NCBI RefSeq assembly: GCF_003074135.1
Contig: NZ_PPDK01000002.1
Location: forward strand, 248,001-312,000
Direction: 5' to 3'
Length of the DNA: 64,000 bases
Origin: Euzebya tangerina
Lineage (GTDB): Bacteria; Actinomycetota; Nitriliruptoria; Euzebyales; Euzebyaceae
How positions within the stretch are numbered: the stretch's first letter is position 1; each line of letters opens with the position of its first letter. The translations under genes were made by a program, and so were the position numbers. Of this stretch, positions 23,864 to 32,433 are shown in pieces. The notes below the pieces were generated by a model. The model searched no databases and was not told the DNA's origin. It saw nothing but the letters and a program-made list of their open reading frames with translations.

Positions 23864-25018
23864 ATGCCGACCGGAACCATTCCGACATCCTTCGACGACC
23901 CCGTCAATGCGCAGATCCTGCGGTTCTCCGAGGATCTCATCCACGGGTTCGACCGGTACCCCCTGGAGCGGATCGCCGCGGAGAGCGGTGTCGAGCTCGA
24001 CACGGTGATCGAGCGGATCGGTGCCATGCTGCGGGCCGGCACCATCCGCCGGGTCCGCCAGACGCTGCTGGCCACGAGCCTTGCGCCGGGGGCACTGGTG
24101 GCGTGGAAGGTCCCGTCGGAGAAGCTGAAGGGTGCCTTCGAGACGATGTTCGCCGAGGATCCGTTCAGCGGGCACGTGGTGCTGCGCAGCACGGACCGGG
24201 AGACGCGGGGGAGCGAGTACAAGCTGTGGACGACCCTGAAGGTGCCGCGGCCCTACGACATGGATGCCCACTGCCGGTACCTGATGACCCTGACCGGCGC
24301 CACGGCCTATCGGCTGCTGCCCGCCAAGCGGCTGTTCGCCCTCGGGGTCGGGCACGTGCGTCGGCGGGACGTCGAGCCGGGGGACAAGACCCCGGAGCCG
24401 GGCCGGGTGCTGGACACCAAGATCGTCGACCTGGACGAGCGGCAGTGGCGGGTTCTCATCGCGCTGAAGCGGGAGTTCGAGCCCGAGGAGTTGCGGCCCG
24501 ACATCTGGGTGCCGCGAGCCGCTGAGGCCGGGGAGACGATCGAGGACTTCGCCGCCATCGCGGCCGGGCTGAACGAGCAGCGTGTCATCGGCCGGTTCTC
24601 CACCTTCCTCGAGCACGTCAAGAAGCACAGCGACGGCCAGCAGGTGACGCGCTACAACGCGCTGTTCCACTGGCGGGTCCCGGCGGGGGAGGAGATTCGC
24701 GCTGGGAAGGAGGTCGGCCGGTTCCACTGCATGACCCACGCGTACTGGCGCGAGGGCGGCCCGGAGTTCGCTGACGTCAACATCATGGGGGTGAGCCACG
24801 GCACCAACAAGGACCTCGTGCTGGCGCACAAGGCGGCCATCGATGACCACCTGGAGTCCGTCGGCATCCCGGTGAGCTACACCAACGTCTTCTGGGGCGG
24901 CCGCAGCGAGATCAAGCCCTCCGAGATCGCGCCCAGCCGCTACGAGGCATGGTGCCTGGAGCAGGGCCTGGACCCACGCGACATGATGACCCCGGACCAG
25001 CCGACGTCCGACGACTAG
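23864..25018 (+). CDS. AsnC/Lrp-like, siroheme-decarboxylase-related protein
   Basis: 384 residues with two copies of an AsnC/AhbA-B-like module. Each has a winged-helix-like start (ILRFSEDLIHGFDRYPLERIAAESGV; VLIALKREFEPEELRPD), and the first continues with the family-typical IRRVRQTLLATSLAPGALVAWKVP; the C-terminal half has HCMTHAYWREGGPEFADVNIMGVSHG. Such proteins decarboxylate siroheme in the alternative haem/haem d1 routes, but no other haem genes are near, so a different or regulatory role is possible. TACTGT lies 7 bases before the ATG with no Shine-Dalgarno. Confidence 0.65.
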   Translation: MPTGTIPTSFDDPVNAQILRFSEDLIHGFDRYPLERIAAESGVELDTVIERIGAMLRAGTIRRVRQTLLATSLAPGALVAWKVPSEKLKGAFETMFAEDPFSGHVVLRSTDRETRGSEYKLWTTLKVPRPYDMDAHCRYLMTLTGATAYRLLPAKRLFALGVGHVRRRDVEPGDKTPEPGRVLDTKIVDLDERQWRVLIALKREFEPEELRPDIWVPRAAEAGETIEDFAAIAAGLNEQRVIGRFSTFLEHVKKHSDGQQVTRYNALFHWRVPAGEEIRAGKEVGRFHCMTHAYWREGGPEFADVNIMGVSHGTNKDLVLAHKAAIDDHLESVGIPVSYTNVFWGGRSEIKPSEIAPSRYEAWCLEQGLDPRDMMTPDQPTSDD

Positions 25019-25063
25019 TCTGCCGGCGGCACAACCCATCCGACTCTGGAGCTGACCCCTCAC

Positions 25064-25561
25064 ATGGCAGACATCACCCTCGGGGGCAACCCCGTCCACA
25101 CCAACGGCGACCTTCCGGCGCAGGGGCAACCCGCCCCTGGATTCACGCTCACCAAGAGCGACATGACCCCACTCACCCTCGATGACCTGGCCGGCCAGAA
25201 CGTCCTGCTGAACATCTTTCCCAGCGTCGACACCGGGGTGTGCGCCCAGAGCGTCCGCACCTTCAACGAGCGGGCCGCAGACCTGGAGAACACCACCGTT
25301 GTCTGTGCGTCGGCCGACCTCCCGTTCGCCCAGGCCCGCTTCTGCGGTGCCGAGGGCATCGAGGGTGTGCAGATGGGTTCCGCCTTCCGCAACCCCGAGT
25401 TCCTGACCGACTACGGGGTGCAGATGACCGATGGCGGCTTCGCCGGTCTGGCTGCGCGTGCGGTGGTCGTCATCAACCCCGACGGCAACGTCGCCTACAC
25501 CGAACTGGTCCCCGAGGTCGGGCAGGAGCCCGACTACGACGCCGCCCTCGGCGCGTTGTAG
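25064..25561 (+). CDS. tpx: Thiol peroxidase (atypical 2-Cys peroxiredoxin)
   Basis: 165 residues matching Tpx in length and sequence: peroxidatic Cys in FPSVDTGVCAQSVRTFNE (near 62), resolving Cys in RFCGAEGIEGVQMGS (near 97), and the conserved GNPVHTNGDLPAQGQ start. It reduces peroxides using thioredoxin. A bidirectional-looking hairpin terminator follows at 25680. Confidence 0.95.
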   Translation: MADITLGGNPVHTNGDLPAQGQPAPGFTLTKSDMTPLTLDDLAGQNVLLNIFPSVDTGVCAQSVRTFNERAADLENTTVVCASADLPFAQARFCGAEGIEGVQMGSAFRNPEFLTDYGVQMTDGGFAGLAARAVVVINPDGNVAYTELVPEVGQEPDYDAALGAL

Positions 25562-25679
25562 CCCCTCTGGCCTGCACGAACGGGATTGATTTCTGATCGA
25601 GCGGGTCAGCGCGCCATCGACACGGCATACTGACTCCACCGGGTCCGGTGGTTGTGGGGAAGCGATCATCAGGCTCGAC

Positions 25680-25711
25680 AACGAGGCCCGCCCCTACGGA
25701 CGGGCCTCGTT
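25680..25711 (+). terminator. Hairpin terminator after tpx
   Basis: AACGAGGCCCG pairs perfectly with CGGGCCTCGTT across a 10-base loop; GGCCGTTTT follows the stem. Confidence 0.75.
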
Positions 25712-25793
25712 GGCCGTTTTGGCGTCTGTGGGGCGACAAACGGGCCGTGGAGTGGTTTGATCGGGGCAGACCAACCCCGACGAGGAGGAGCTC

Positions 25794-26240
25794 ATGGCAC
25801 AGACCGTCCAGTCGATCATGAACACCAAGGGGGACGGCGTCGTGACCATCACGCCGGCTGCCACCTTGGGCAAGGCCGCAGCCCTGCTCGCCGAACACAA
25901 CATCGGTGCCGTGGTGGTCAGTCGGGACGGCGACTCGGTTGACGGGATCCTGAGTGAGCGTGACATCGTCCGGCGATTCGCGCGGGACGAGGGCGTCGCG
26001 ACCGCCTCGGTGTCCGTGGCCGAGACGATGACCAAGGACGTCCACACCACCGGACCGGACGCCTCGGTCGAGAGCCTGATGCAGACCATGACCAATCACC
26101 GCATCCGGCACGTCCCCGTCATCAAGGGCGGGATGCTCGTGGGGATCGTCAGCATCGGTGACGTCGTGAAGAACCGGATCGGTGCCCTCGAGTTGGAAGC
26201 CGAGTCGCTGAAGGAGTACGTGGCAGGCAACACCTACTAG
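25794..26240 (+). CDS. CBS-domain pair protein
   Basis: 148 residues consisting of two CBS motifs (KAAALLAEHNIGAVVVSRDGDSVDGILSERDIVRRF and the second ending HVPVIKGGMLVGIVSIGDVVKNRI). Stand-alone CBS pairs sense adenine nucleotides or NAD(H) and regulate partner proteins. A clear GAGGAGG site precedes the ATG. The GNAT gene follows 24 bases downstream. Confidence 0.92.
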   Translation: MAQTVQSIMNTKGDGVVTITPAATLGKAAALLAEHNIGAVVVSRDGDSVDGILSERDIVRRFARDEGVATASVSVAETMTKDVHTTGPDASVESLMQTMTNHRIRHVPVIKGGMLVGIVSIGDVVKNRIGALELEAESLKEYVAGNTY

Positions 26241-26264
26241 ACGACCTGGGAGGAGCGCACTGAC

Positions 26265-26705
26265 ATGGCCGACGTCGCGGTGAGAGTCGCTGATGGGCTG
26301 GACGTGGGGGAGTACCTCACCGTGATGGAGGGGTCAGGTCTGGCCGACCGCCGCCCCTACGCCGACACGAACCGTGTCGGTGTGGTGTTGGCCGCCAGCT
26401 CTCCGGTGGTCGAGGCCCGGACCGAGGACGGCACGTTGGTCGGGGTCGCCCGCTCGATCAGCGACGGTGGGTTCGTGACGTTCCTCTGCGACCTCGCGGT
26501 CGTGGAGGCGTACCAGGATCAGGGGATCGCGCGGGACATGGTCGAGGCGACCCGGGACGCCTGCGAGGGAACCCTCTTGGTCGTATCCGCCGCCCCTGAC
26601 GTCGATCCGTTCTACGATCACATCGGCCTTCGCCGCCACCACTCGACCTGGTACGGGCTGCCGCAGGACCTGTCCGGCTTCCCCGACCCGCCGCCGATCG
26701 TCTGA
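26265..26705 (+). CDS. GNAT family N-acetyltransferase
   Basis: 146 residues; the acetyl-CoA-binding loop is degenerate (VEAYQDQGIARDMVEATRD) but in the right place after the FLCDLAVV strand, and VSAAPDVDPFYDHIGLRRH matches the C-terminal GNAT strand/helix. Strong ribosome site GGGAGGAG. The lipoprotein gene follows 7 bases downstream. Confidence 0.8.
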   Translation: MADVAVRVADGLDVGEYLTVMEGSGLADRRPYADTNRVGVVLAASSPVVEARTEDGTLVGVARSISDGGFVTFLCDLAVVEAYQDQGIARDMVEATRDACEGTLLVVSAAPDVDPFYDHIGLRRHHSTWYGLPQDLSGFPDPPPIV

Positions 26706-26712
26706 GGAGTTC

Positions 26713-27009
26713 GTGCGACGTCTGGTCTGCGTGATCCTGGCTGTCCTGCTGCTCGCTGGTTGTGGGTCGGGGGAGGAGGAGATCCGCTCCATCTCCGACG
26801 ACATGGACTGTGACGAGGTCGTGGAGGTCGTCGAGACCGCCATCGAGCGGGGGACGACCTACGTGGCGCTCGAGGAGGATGACCCAGGGGTCAGCGCCGA
26901 CCTCGTGTTCGCGCTGTCCGGGGCAGAGGCACGGCCGGAGTGCGTCGAGGAGAGCGTCCGGAGCCGCGCCGCCGGCCTCCGGGCCACGCTCACCGGCACG
27001 GGCAGCTGA
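26713..27009 (+). CDS. Small lipoprotein
   Basis: 98 residues with a classic lipobox: basic MRRLVC start, hydrophobic VILAVLLLAGC, Cys19 followed by Gly-Ser. The mature part is acidic with two further Cys that could pair. Exported and lipid-anchored; function unknown. GTG start, close behind the GNAT gene. Confidence 0.75.
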   Translation: MRRLVCVILAVLLLAGCGSGEEEIRSISDDMDCDEVVEVVETAIERGTTYVALEEDDPGVSADLVFALSGAEARPECVEESVRSRAAGLRATLTGTGS

Positions 27010-27073
27010 CCGCTGCTTCTGCTCACAGCAGCGTTGTCGACAGCCCGACCCGTCACCGGCTAGCGTCAGCGTC

Positions 27074-27520
27074 ATGAGCGACCTGGCTGCTGTGCCCCCC
27101 GCCCCGGACCGTGCCGACGACGACGCCCAGGAGTCGCATGAGAAGCCGCCGCTCCTCCGCGAGTTGGCCGGCCAGGTCCTGCGACAGCGACGGCAGCAGG
27201 CCGGCGACCGTCTGATCGACATCGCCCGCCGCGCTGGCGTGTCGCCCCAGTACCTCTCCGAGATCGAGCGGGGCGTGAAGGATCCCTCCTCCGAGATCCT
27301 CTCCGCCGTCGCTGATGCCCTCGGGATGACGCTCGACGACCTCCTCGTCGAGATCGGGCGACGGCGAGGTCTGGAACTACAGGACCACCGACGGCACCTG
27401 GTCCCGGTGCCGGACGTCGACCGGGCCGACCAGGACGGGATGGTCAGTCCGCTCCCCGCCGGTCCTGAGGTGGCGTTGCCGAACCGGTGGTGGGACGAGC
27501 CACGGTGTCAGGCGGCGTAA
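27074..27520 (+). CDS. ClgR-like helix-turn-helix regulator
   Basis: 148 residues with an XRE-type HTH (DIARRAGVSPQYLSEIERGVKDPSSEILSAVADALGM) that matches ClgR, the activator of clp protease genes and itself a Clp substrate in actinobacteria. The C-terminus has an Ala-Ala end, consistent with Clp turnover. It converges on two clpP-like genes. TAGCGT 7 bases before the ATG suggests a leaderless transcript; an inverted repeat CGCTGC/GCAGCG lies at 27011-27033. A 14-bp palindrome at 28853-28866 lies upstream of the clpP pair. Direct control is inferred. Confidence 0.8.
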   Translation: MSDLAAVPPAPDRADDDAQESHEKPPLLRELAGQVLRQRRQQAGDRLIDIARRAGVSPQYLSEIERGVKDPSSEILSAVADALGMTLDDLLVEIGRRRGLELQDHRRHLVPVPDVDRADQDGMVSPLPAGPEVALPNRWWDEPRCQAA

Positions 27521-27566
27521 GCGGGGTTTCGCCGTCCGGGCGGCGTCGAGCCACCGCTCGTCTGGC

Positions 27567-28199
27567 TCACGTGTTCGCGTCGTCCACGCTGCGCTTCCGC
27601 GACTGCAGTACCGCGTCGACCAGGCCGTACTCCACCGCCTCCTCTGCCCCCAGCACCAGGTCACGCTCGGTGTCCTCGCGCACCTGAGCGACGTCCCGGC
27701 CGGTGTGCTGCGCGAGGATCTCCTCCAGCACCGACCGGACGCGCGCCAACTCCTCCGCCTCGACGATCAGGTCCGGGATGGCCGCACGCCGGCCCTGGGT
27801 GCCCGGCTGGTGCAGCGTCACCCGGGCGTTCGGCATCATCCGGCGGGCACCCGGCTGTCCGGCCGCCAGCAGCAGGGCTGCCGTGGCCCCGGCCTCACCG
27901 ACGCAGACCGTGTGGACCGGCGGGGCGATGTAGGTCATCGCGTCGTACACGCCGAGGGTTGCCCCGATCGACCCACCAGGTGAGCTGATGTAGAAGTCGA
28001 TCGGCCGCGTCGCGTGCTCGGACTCGAGGTGGATCAGCTGACCGATCAGGCTGTTCGCGACGCCGTGGTCGATCGGGGTGGACAGGTAGACGATCCGCTC
28101 GGCCAGCAGCCGGCTGTACAGGTCCATGGACCGCTCACCCGTCGGGGTGCGCTGGGTGACGTTGGGGATCGTGTAGGTGCTCATGGACATCGTGGTCAT
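27567..28199 (-). CDS. ClpP-like subunit lacking the catalytic serine
   Basis: 210 residues of ClpP fold. The nucleophile segment, normally GQAAS followed by hydrophobics, reads GEAGATAALLLAAG, so Ala105 replaces the Ser; the catalytic His (TLHQP, His130) and the Asp region before EEAVEYGLVD remain. This makes a ClpR-like, probably non-catalytic ring subunit. It overlaps the active ClpP gene by 4 bases, so both are made together and could form a mixed tetradecamer, comparable to ClpP/ClpR complexes. ClgR-like gene lies opposite. Confidence 0.85.
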   Translation of the reverse strand: MTTMSMSTYTIPNVTQRTPTGERSMDLYSRLLAERIVYLSTPIDHGVANSLIGQLIHLESEHATRPIDFYISSPGGSIGATLGVYDAMTYIAPPVHTVCVGEAGATAALLLAAGQPGARRMMPNARVTLHQPGTQGRRAAIPDLIVEAEELARVRSVLEEILAQHTGRDVAQVREDTERDLVLGAEEAVEYGLVDAVLQSRKRSVDDANT

Positions 28200-28804
28200 C
28201 GCCGCACCAACCCCACCGGCCGCGCCGTGACCGAGGCGGCTCGGACGTCCTCCGAATCGGCCAACACGCGGTCGACGAAGCCGTACGCCACCGCCTCCTC
28301 GGCCGTGAACCAGCGGTCACGTCGCGAGTCAGCCTCCACCTGCTCCGCTGGCTGTCCGGTGTCGGCGGCGATCAGGTCGACCACGACGTCGCGGGTGTGG
28401 CGCAGGTGTTCGGCCTGAATCGCCACATCCTGGGCGACGCCACCGATCCCGGCCGAGCCCTGGTGCAGCAGGATCCAGGCGTGGGGCAGCGCGAACCGCT
28501 TGCCCGGGGTACCGGCGGACAGCAGGAACTGCCCGGCGCTCGCGGCCATGCCCATGGCCAGGGTGGCCACGTCGTTGGGGATCAGCCGCATCACGTCGCG
28601 GATGGCCAACATGGCCGGGACCGACCCGCCCGGAGAGTTGATCCACAGGGTGATGTCGGCCTGGTGGTCGGTGGCCGAGAGCAACAGCAGCTGGGCGCAG
28701 ATCCGATTGCCCCGCTGCTGGTCCAACTCGTCGTCCAACCACAGGATCCGCTGGTCGGCCAACTGATGGTTGAGCGCCGTGTCGACGCCGAGGGATGTGG
28801 TCAT
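28196..28804 (-). CDS. clpP: ATP-dependent Clp protease proteolytic subunit
   Basis: 202 residues with intact catalytic residues: TLAMGMAASAGQFLLSAG (Ser89), ILLHQG (His114) and the RDRWFTAEEAVAYGFVD region for Asp. Divergence from the usual ClpP1/ClpP2 sequences and the partner lacking Ser suggest a ClpP3/ClpP4-like accessory pair. ATG at 28802-28804 chosen because the ClpP N-terminus would otherwise be too long. Confidence 0.92.
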   Translation of the reverse strand: MTTSLGVDTALNHQLADQRILWLDDELDQQRGNRICAQLLLLSATDHQADITLWINSPGGSVPAMLAIRDVMRLIPNDVATLAMGMAASAGQFLLSAGTPGKRFALPHAWILLHQGSAGIGGVAQDVAIQAEHLRHTRDVVVDLIAADTGQPAEQVEADSRRDRWFTAEEAVAYGFVDRVLADSEDVRAASVTARPVGLVRR

Positions 28805-28904
28805 GCCCGCAGTGTGGATCACGCTGGGCTGGGCCACCCGGCGTGCTGCTCGCGGCAGCGCTGCCGTGGGCGGAGCGGTCTCTGGCTGGCCGGGAGCGCG
28901 GGCT

Positions 28905-30731
28905 TCAGGAGGTGTGGTGCACCTCCGCCAAGCGGTACACGGGGGTGTCGATCCCCTCCATCCGTGCCTTGATCTGCAGGGACAGGAACAACGAGTAGTG
29001 CCGGGACTGATGCAGGTTGCCACCGTGGAACCACAGCTGCGGCTGCTGGGTGGGCTTCCACATGTTGCGGAGCTCACCCTCCCACGGCCCCGGATCCTTC
29101 CTGGTGTCCGAGCCCATGCCCCAGACCTTGCCGACCCGATCAGCCATCTCCTGGGACACGATCTGGCCCACCCAGCCGTTCATGGAGGAGTAGCCGGTGG
29201 CGTACACCACGAGGTCGGCCTCGATCTCGGTGCCGTCCTCGAGCACCACGGCGGTCTCGGTCAGGTGGTCGACCTGCCCGGTTGCCAGCTTCACGCGACC
29301 GTCGGCGATCAGCTCCGACGCCCCGACGTCGATGTAGTAGCCGGACCCGCGCCGCAGGTACTTCACGAACAGGCCCGAGCCGTCCTCGCCGAAGTCCAGC
29401 ATGAAGCCGGCGTCCTCCAACCGCCTGTAGAAGTCGGCGTCGCGCTTGGCCATCTCCTCATAGATCGGCACCTGCAGCTCCGGCAGGATGCGGTAGGGAA
29501 TGGAGGCGAACAGCATGTCGGCCCGGTCGGTGGTGACGCCGGCCTCGACCGCTCGTTCGGAGTACAGGTCGCCGAGCGCCAACTCCATCAGCGTCTCCGA
29601 CCGGGCGATGTGGGTGGTCGAGCGCTGGATCATCGTCACGTCGGCGCCGTGCTCCCACAAGGCTGCGGCGATGTCGTGCGCCGAGTTGTTCGAGCCGACC
29701 ACCGCGACTCTCTTGCCCTCGTAGCGCTCCGGACCCGGGTGCTTCGAGCTGTGCTGCTGCTCGCCCTGGAACCGATCCGCCCCGTCGAAGTTCGGGATGT
29801 TCGGCACGGCGGACATCCCGGTGGCGAAGATCAGATGTGTCGTGGTGATCGTGACCGGCTCGCCATCGCGCTCGACCTCCACCGTCCAGGTCCCGGCAGC
29901 CTCGTCGAAGCTGGCGCTGGTCACCAGCGAGTTGGTCCAGTAGTTCAGCTCCATGATCCTGGTGTAGGACTCGAGCCAGTCCCCGATCTTGTCCTTGGCA
30001 GCGAACACCGGCCAGTCGTCCGGGAAGGGCAGGTAGGGCAGGTGGTCGTACCAGACCGGGTCGTGCAGGTGGAGTGACTTGTAGCGCTTGCGCCACGAAT
30101 CACCGGGCCGGTCGTTCTTCTCCAGGATGATCGTCGGCACGCCGAGACGACGGAGACGTGCCCCGAGGGCGATCCCACCCTGGCCACCTCCGATGATCAC
30201 GGCATAGGGGTCACGCTCGTAGCCGAGCTCCTCCCGCTCGCGCTCGAGTCCCTCCTTCCAGGTCTCACGCCCCGCAACCGTGCCGTGCTCGACGCCCTTC
30301 TCGCGGTCGCGACCGGTCTTCTCCTCGTGGCCCGTCAGCGCTTGCAGCGTGGTCAGCAGGGTCCAGCAGGTCTCCCCGTTGAGCCGGACATACCCCCAGC
30401 CGCGGCCCACCTTGGTCTCGAAGGTGATGAACGCCTCGGTGATCCCGTCGGTGTGCGTCGCCTCACCCTCCACCTGCCAGTTGGACGGCTCGACGTCGGC
30501 GGCACACGCCTCCAACATCTCCACGATCTGCTGTTTCCCCTCCATCGTCACGATGTTCCAGGTGAAGCTCACCATGTCGCGCCAGTACGTGTCGGGGCCG
30601 AACAACTCGGACGCGGCGCGATACTCCCCGGCGGTCAGATGTGCGTCCAGCCGATCCAACCAGGCCTGGAGGAAGCCGGTCGGGTCGCGCTCGGCCTCGC
30701 CCAGCTCTTCTGCTGCAAGGGTGTCGCTCAT
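28905..30731 (-). CDS. Flavin-containing monooxygenase with N-terminal NTF2-like domain
   Basis: 608 residues. Residues 1-160 look like a SnoaL/NTF2 fold; from about 185 the protein is a class B flavin monooxygenase with YAVIIGGGQGGIALGARL (FAD GxGxxG), the FxGxxxHSS-like segment (QGEQQHSSKHPG), VAVVGSNNSAHDIAAAL (NADP GxGxxx) and LVVYATGYSS. It probably oxygenates a ketone, amine or similar small substrate. The ATG at 30729-30731 follows AAGGAG. A GAF regulator diverges from it 128 bases away, the usual layout for regulator and target. Confidence 0.87.
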   Translation of the reverse strand: MSDTLAAEELGEAERDPTGFLQAWLDRLDAHLTAGEYRAASELFGPDTYWRDMVSFTWNIVTMEGKQQIVEMLEACAADVEPSNWQVEGEATHTDGITEAFITFETKVGRGWGYVRLNGETCWTLLTTLQALTGHEEKTGRDREKGVEHGTVAGRETWKEGLEREREELGYERDPYAVIIGGGQGGIALGARLRRLGVPTIILEKNDRPGDSWRKRYKSLHLHDPVWYDHLPYLPFPDDWPVFAAKDKIGDWLESYTRIMELNYWTNSLVTSASFDEAAGTWTVEVERDGEPVTITTTHLIFATGMSAVPNIPNFDGADRFQGEQQHSSKHPGPERYEGKRVAVVGSNNSAHDIAAALWEHGADVTMIQRSTTHIARSETLMELALGDLYSERAVEAGVTTDRADMLFASIPYRILPELQVPIYEEMAKRDADFYRRLEDAGFMLDFGEDGSGLFVKYLRRGSGYYIDVGASELIADGRVKLATGQVDHLTETAVVLEDGTEIEADLVVYATGYSSMNGWVGQIVSQEMADRVGKVWGMGSDTRKDPGPWEGELRNMWKPTQQPQLWFHGGNLHQSRHYSLFLSLQIKARMEGIDTPVYRLAEVHHTS

Positions 30732-30859
30732 CCTGGCTCCTTCGTGCGGCTCGTCGGCTCCCATCAGACGCTAGGCACCGGGGGGTTGCGTCGGCGTTAC
30801 ACAGGCCTTGATTCCCCCGACGTTCCGGGCGAGGCTTGAGCCGGAGGAGGAGCCGCCTC

Positions 30860-32137
30860 ATGTCCACCACCAACCTGGCCGTCGACGCCTCAACGGACCT
30901 GAAGTCCCACGCGCTCACCTTGCGGCGCGAGTGGGAGCGGGTCTTCGCCGGGGCACCTGGTGGTCTGGCGTCGACCGGAGACGAGCCGCCGCGGGTCCGG
31001 CCGGCCGTCGCCGAGTCGTGGCGCCGAATGGCCGCGTCGGGACTCAACCCGCACGACCTTAGTCCGGAGCGACGTCTGACGCCCGAGGCCTTGGCGGCTG
31101 CCCGAGCGGCCTCACCACTGCACCGCGCGCTGCCCGTGCTGCGACGGTGCCTGGGCAGCATCGCCGAGGATGCCGAGCACATCCTCGTGGTCTCCGATGC
31201 CGACGGCTACCTGCTGTGGACCGAGGGGCACGGATCGGTCCTGGACGCCTCAGAGGAGATCCAGTTCCGGCCGGGGATGTTGTGGACGGAGGAGAGCGTC
31301 GGAACCAACGCCATCGGCACGGCGCTGGCGACCGAGGCAGCGGTGCAGATCTTCTCCGCCGAACACTTCCTGTCCGAGCAGCATCCGTGGTGGTGCTCAG
31401 CCGCGCCGGTCCACTCACCCCACAACGGCGAGCTGCTCGGGGTCATCGATCTCAGCGGGCCCCAGCGGACGGCCCACCCGCACAGCCTGGCGCTGGTCCA
31501 GGTCGCGGCTGCGCTGGTCGAACGTGAGCTGGCGGCTCTGCCGGCCCCCCAGGTGGCGGGCGCGTACCTGGAGGTGATGACCCGGCATCAACCGCAGGTG
31601 CACCTGACGTCGGGCCCGCCGGTCCAGCTCAGCCTGCGCCACGCCGAGGCTCTGACGCTGTTGGCGTTGTACCCGGGTGGGCTCAGTGGGGATGAGTTGA
31701 CCCTGCTCCTCTACGGCGACCAGGGCAAGCGGGTCTCGACCCGGGCCCTGATGTCCCGCATCCGGGCGCTGACCGGGTCGCTGGTCTCCAACCTCCCGTA
31801 CCGGCTGGCACCCGACGTCAGGTCCGACCTGGCCGGGATCGAGGGGGCTCTGCGGCGCGGCGACGTCGACGAAGCCATTCGGCTGTACCACCACCCACTG
31901 CTGGCCGACTCCGAGGTGCCCGCCATCGAGGTCAAGCGTCGGGAGATCGACCAGGCGATCCGTCGCGCGTGCCGTTCGGGGGGAGTGGAGCAGCTGTGGC
32001 GCTGGGTCCAGCGTCCGGCGGCGCGACATGACCTCGACAGCGTCGAGTGCTTCATCGCCGCCGCACACCCCGGTGATCCTCGTGTCGCGGCGGCGCAGGC
32101 ACGACGGGACACCATCCTGGAGGAGTGGGGCGGGTAG
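30860..32137 (+). CDS. GAF-domain transcriptional regulator
   Basis: 425 residues with an N-terminal helical part, a GAF domain (DAEHILVVSDADGYLLWTEG to ELLGVIDLSGP, about 95-210) containing WTEESVGTNAIGTALA, as in AcoR-type activators, and a C-terminal region with a winged-helix-like segment (LSLRHAEALTLLALYPGGLSGDELTLLLYGD). There is no sigma54 AAA+ domain, so it belongs to the shortened actinobacterial form. Excellent ribosome site GGAGGAGGAG. Divergent to the monooxygenase gene, its likely target. Confidence 0.8.
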   Translation: MSTTNLAVDASTDLKSHALTLRREWERVFAGAPGGLASTGDEPPRVRPAVAESWRRMAASGLNPHDLSPERRLTPEALAAARAASPLHRALPVLRRCLGSIAEDAEHILVVSDADGYLLWTEGHGSVLDASEEIQFRPGMLWTEESVGTNAIGTALATEAAVQIFSAEHFLSEQHPWWCSAAPVHSPHNGELLGVIDLSGPQRTAHPHSLALVQVAAALVERELAALPAPQVAGAYLEVMTRHQPQVHLTSGPPVQLSLRHAEALTLLALYPGGLSGDELTLLLYGDQGKRVSTRALMSRIRALTGSLVSNLPYRLAPDVRSDLAGIEGALRRGDVDEAIRLYHHPLLADSEVPAIEVKRREIDQAIRRACRSGGVEQLWRWVQRPAARHDLDSVECFIAAAHPGDPRVAAAQARRDTILEEWGG

Positions 32138-32194
32138 CCGGAGTTCACGCCGCGGCGCGCCTGTGTCGCGTGGTCAGCTACCGGCCTGACCCTC

Positions 32195-32215
32195 GTGCTT
32201 GCTTTTGGCAAGCAC
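32195..32215 (+). terminator. Hairpin after GAF regulator
   Basis: GTGCTTGC and GCAAGCAC pair around a TTTTG loop, 57 bases after the regulator stop. Confidence 0.6.
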
Positions 32216-32433
32216 TTGGGGCACACTAGCCAGCTCCGCTTCCTAGCCGTCGGCTTCGCCGTCGTCCGCCCCAGCTGTGGACAGCCCCGACTTGGCCTAA
32301 AGGGAGTGTTGAAACCCGTAAACCGGGAAGCATTACATCCGATCATGCGTTGTACACGCACGTACGAATCCTAGCACCCCCAGGATTCATCGCACTACGA
32401 CCTGCATTTCGACCTAGGGAGTCTGATCCCCCC

